From Cognatishimia coralii (GTDB lineage Bacteria; Pseudomonadota; Alphaproteobacteria; Rhodobacterales; Rhodobacteraceae), in NCBI RefSeq assembly GCF_037478305.1, contig NZ_JBBGAZ010000008.1, positions 1 to 64,000 on the forward strand: a stretch of DNA of 64,000 bases. The letters are read 5' to 3'. Both the position numbers and the translations under genes were made by a program. The notes below the pieces were generated by a model. It was not told the DNA's origin, made no database searches, and saw only the letters and a list, made by a program, of their open reading frames with translations. Positions 61,969-64,000 of this stretch are shown piece after piece. Numbering within the stretch: the first letter of the stretch is position 1; every line of letters begins with the position of its first letter.

Positions 61969-62889
61969 ATGTCGATTTTAATGGTGGCGGGTGTAGACGA
62001 CGTTGTCTTGAATTTTTCGCCAACAGGGTTGCAGATCCTGAATGGGATCTTGGCGATTGTCATGTTTTCGATCGCGATTGATCTGAAGGTCGCCGATTTC
62101 AAACGTCTGTTCACAGCGCCAAAACCTTTGATCACAGGTATCATCTCGCAGTTTCTTTTGCTGCCTGCATTGACCTTTTGCATGATTTTGGTTGTTGCGC
62201 CTCAGCCGTCTATTGCACTGGGATTGATGCTGGTTGCGGCCTGTCCGGGCGGGAATGTCAGCAACTTCATGACCCATCGCGCCAAAGGCAACGTCGCTTT
62301 GTCCGTGTCGATGACGGCCTTTGCCACCGTGGGCGCGATCCTTCTGACGCCGTTCAATATCGCCTTTTGGGGCAGCCTCTATGAGCCGACCCGCGAAATC
62401 CTGCGAGCGACATCAATTGATCCGGTGTCTGTTGCCATCACAGTCGGATTGATGTTGGTGCTTCCGCTCTGTTTAGGCGTCGCGCTGAATGCGCGTAGGC
62501 CTGATATCACCGCTCGTATTCGCGTGCCGATGCAATATCTGTCGATGGGTATTTTCGTGGCCTTTATTGTGATTGCATTGGGGGCAAACTGGAGTCTGTT
62601 CCTGCAATATGCCGGTGTCGTGGCAGGACTGGTTTTGGTGCACAACGCTTTGGCCCTGATCGGAGGGTATAGCATTGCGACGATTGCGGGGCTCTCTGCC
62701 TTTGACCGCCGTGCCGTGACAATCGAGACAGGTATTCAGAATTCTGGCCTCGGGCTGATCCTGATCTTTGGGTTCTTTAGCGGGCTCGGAGGTATGGCCG
62801 TCGTCGCGGCCTTTTGGGGCATCTGGCATTTGCTGTCGGGGATCACAGTGGCCATGTTGTTCGCGCGCCGCGACCTAGTTCCCGCATAG
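61969..62889 (+). CDS. BASS-family transporter (bile acid:sodium symporter-like)
   Basis: A 306-residue membrane protein with about nine to ten helices. It contains the BASS motifs VAACPGGNVSNFMTHRAKGN (helix 4 crossover) and TIETGIQNSGLGLILI (helix 9 crossover), which hold the two Na+ sites. Members carry organic anions such as bile acids, pyruvate or pantoate-type compounds. ATG 61969 follows a strong GGAGGTGAGG; a longer frame from 61894 is rejected. It is a single gene ending at a hairpin shared with the RND gene. Confidence 0.85.
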   Translation: MSILMVAGVDDVVLNFSPTGLQILNGILAIVMFSIAIDLKVADFKRLFTAPKPLITGIISQFLLLPALTFCMILVVAPQPSIALGLMLVAACPGGNVSNFMTHRAKGNVALSVSMTAFATVGAILLTPFNIAFWGSLYEPTREILRATSIDPVSVAITVGLMLVLPLCLGVALNARRPDITARIRVPMQYLSMGIFVAFIVIALGANWSLFLQYAGVVAGLVLVHNALALIGGYSIATIAGLSAFDRRAVTIETGIQNSGLGLILIFGFFSGLGGMAVVAAFWGIWHLLSGITVAMLFARRDLVPA

Positions 62890-62890
62890 A

Positions 62891-62918
62891 AAAACGCGCG
62901 GCAGGAGACTGCCGCGCG
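62891..62918 (-). terminator. terminator for RND gene (leftward)
   Basis: A ten-pair stem, CGCGCGGCAG-GAGA-CTGCCGCGCG (62895-62918), precedes TTTT when read on the minus strand, 22 bases after the RND stop. It also lies two bases after the BASS-gene stop and may help end that transcript. Confidence 0.75.
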
Positions 62919-62940
62919 CTTGGATGTTTAGAGCCTGAAC

Positions 62941-64000
62941 CTAGGCGGCAGCCCGTTTCCGGTCGCGCCCAAAGAAGGTCCAGTAGAACACTGGGGCCGC
63001 GATCAGCGTGAGGATCGAGGCAAAGGCCAGACCGCCCATGATGGTCACTGCCATCGACTGGAAGAACGCATCCCAGATCAGTGGGGTCATCCCCAGGATC
63101 GTCGTCGCAGCAGCCAGGATCACCGGACGCAGACGCGAGGTCGAGGCCGAGACAATCGAGTCCATCAGCGGTTGGTTGGGCATCGCGCGTCGTGTGATGT
63201 CGATCTCTTCAACCAGAACAATGCCGTTCTTGATCAGCATGCCCGAGAGCGACAGAAGGCCCAGCAGAGCCGTAAAGGTAAACGGCAAACCGCTTCCCAG
63301 AAGGGCGAGGCTCACACCATTCACTGACATCGGCACCAAGAGCCAGATGATCAGTGGCTGACGCAGCGCGTTGAACAACAGAACCGAGATCAGAACCATG
63401 ATGATCAGGCTCAGCGGCAGTTGCCCCGCAAGGCTTGCTTGCGCATCGCGAGAGCTTTCGTATTCGCCACCCCATTCCATTTTGTAGCCGGCAGGCAGAG
63501 GCATCGTGTCGATGGTCTCTTGCACTTCGGTTTGGACCTGCGCGGCTGTCAGGCCTTTGACGACGTCGGCACCAACAGTGATTGTCAGCACGCGGTCGCG
63601 GCGCATCAGAAGCGTGTTTTGGCTTTCAAAGATCAGACCATCTGTAACTTGCTCAAACGGCACATTGGCGTTCGCGCTCTGCGAATAGACCACGTGGTCG
63701 GTCAACGAAAGACCCGCGGCTGGATCCGCGCGCAGCACGATTGGGATCTGACGTTCCCCTTCGCGGTAGACGCCGGAGTTCGTGCCAACCGTCGCATATT
63801 GCAGAACGCCGGTTATGTCGTCACGCGTGATGCCAGCTTCTTGTGCGCGTTCGGTTGCATAGACCGGACGCAAGACCTGCTCCATTTCGCGCCAGTCGAT
63901 GCGAGGTGCAACGATGTTTGTCGAAGCCTCTTGCAGACGCGCCATGGCCTGGTCCGCCAGATCTCGCAAGACAACGGGGTCAGAACCAGAGAACCGCACC
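62941..64000 (-). CDS. RND efflux transporter, C-terminal part (5' end beyond window)
   Basis: The last 353 residues of an AcrB/MexF-type efflux pump. They cover the C-terminal porter domain (PVVLRDLADQAMARLQ..., a docking strand YKMEWGGEYESSRDAQ) and the last helices, including LLGLLSLSGMLIKNGIVLVEEID and SASTSRLRPVILAAATTILGMTPL, then FWGRD-type end FFGRDRKRAAA. The start and N-terminal half, and any membrane-fusion partner gene, are outside the window. The encoded pump should export hydrophobic compounds or solvents with a TolC-type channel. Confidence 0.9.
   Translation of the reverse strand, partial: VRFSGSDPVVLRDLADQAMARLQEASTNIVAPRIDWREMEQVLRPVYATERAQEAGITRDDITGVLQYATVGTNSGVYREGERQIPIVLRADPAAGLSLTDHVVYSQSANANVPFEQVTDGLIFESQNTLLMRRDRVLTITVGADVVKGLTAAQVQTEVQETIDTMPLPAGYKMEWGGEYESSRDAQASLAGQLPLSLIIMVLISVLLFNALRQPLIIWLLVPMSVNGVSLALLGSGLPFTFTALLGLLSLSGMLIKNGIVLVEEIDITRRAMPNQPLMDSIVSASTSRLRPVILAAATTILGMTPLIWDAFFQSMAVTIMGGLAFASILTLIAAPVFYWTFFGRDRKRAAA

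Overview
The window looks like a chromosome segment of a marine alphaproteobacterium of the Roseobacter group (Rhodobacteraceae). This is inferred from the ccoNOQP-ccoGHIS / fnrL / hemN microoxic cluster with TTGATnnnnATCAA boxes, TRAP transport, an IalB-family protein, Hint-domain and DUF4114/RTX surface proteins, and overall coding style. No rRNA, tRNA, CRISPR array, insertion sequence or prophage was recognised.

Layout. 0-7.7 kb: a giant glycine-rich autotransporter whose 5' end is missing or shifted, followed by an IalB-like secreted protein. 7.7-8.4 kb: a small unknown gene and a terminator. 8.4-15.7 kb: a lactate module made of a FadR-type GntR regulator, a palindromic promoter, TRAP genes dctP-dctQ-dctM, an FMN L-lactate dehydrogenase (lldD) and an FAD D-lactate dehydrogenase (dld). 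16.8-22.7 kb: an RTX protein with three DUF4114 domains, facing a type I secretion adaptor and ABC exporter across a shared terminator. 22.9-26.6 kb: an amino-acid permease and a universal stress protein behind an FNR-type box, a GAF protein and an unknown protein.

26.7-46.6 kb: a large sugar-catabolism region. Two operons run toward each other and meet at a LacI-family repressor gene. The rightward one encodes a Gfo/Idh dehydrogenase, a fumarate-reductase-like flavoprotein and a KDG-kinase-like PfkB protein. The leftward one encodes a second Gfo/Idh dehydrogenase, CoA-transferase, enoyl-CoA hydratase, aldehyde dehydrogenase, a glucose-type ABC importer, two GMC oxidoreductases, a Dabb protein and the repressor. 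Both operons start with the same promoter layout: one TGGAACGTTCCA operator between -35 and -10 and a second just downstream. I do not recognise this combination as a described pathway, and it is the best candidate here for an undescribed system. An AGE-family epimerase and a YaeR-like VOC protein lie just outside it.

46.8-56.7 kb: cbb3 oxidase structural (ccoNOQP) and assembly (ccoGHIS) genes, the regulator fnrL and divergent hemN, with three perfect FNR boxes. 56.7-64 kb: galE, a membrane-anchored LuxR-type regulator, a DedA-like protein and its small partner, a Hint-domain protein, a lysophospholipid acyltransferase-like protein, a BASS-family transporter, and the C-terminal part of an RND efflux pump that runs off the window.
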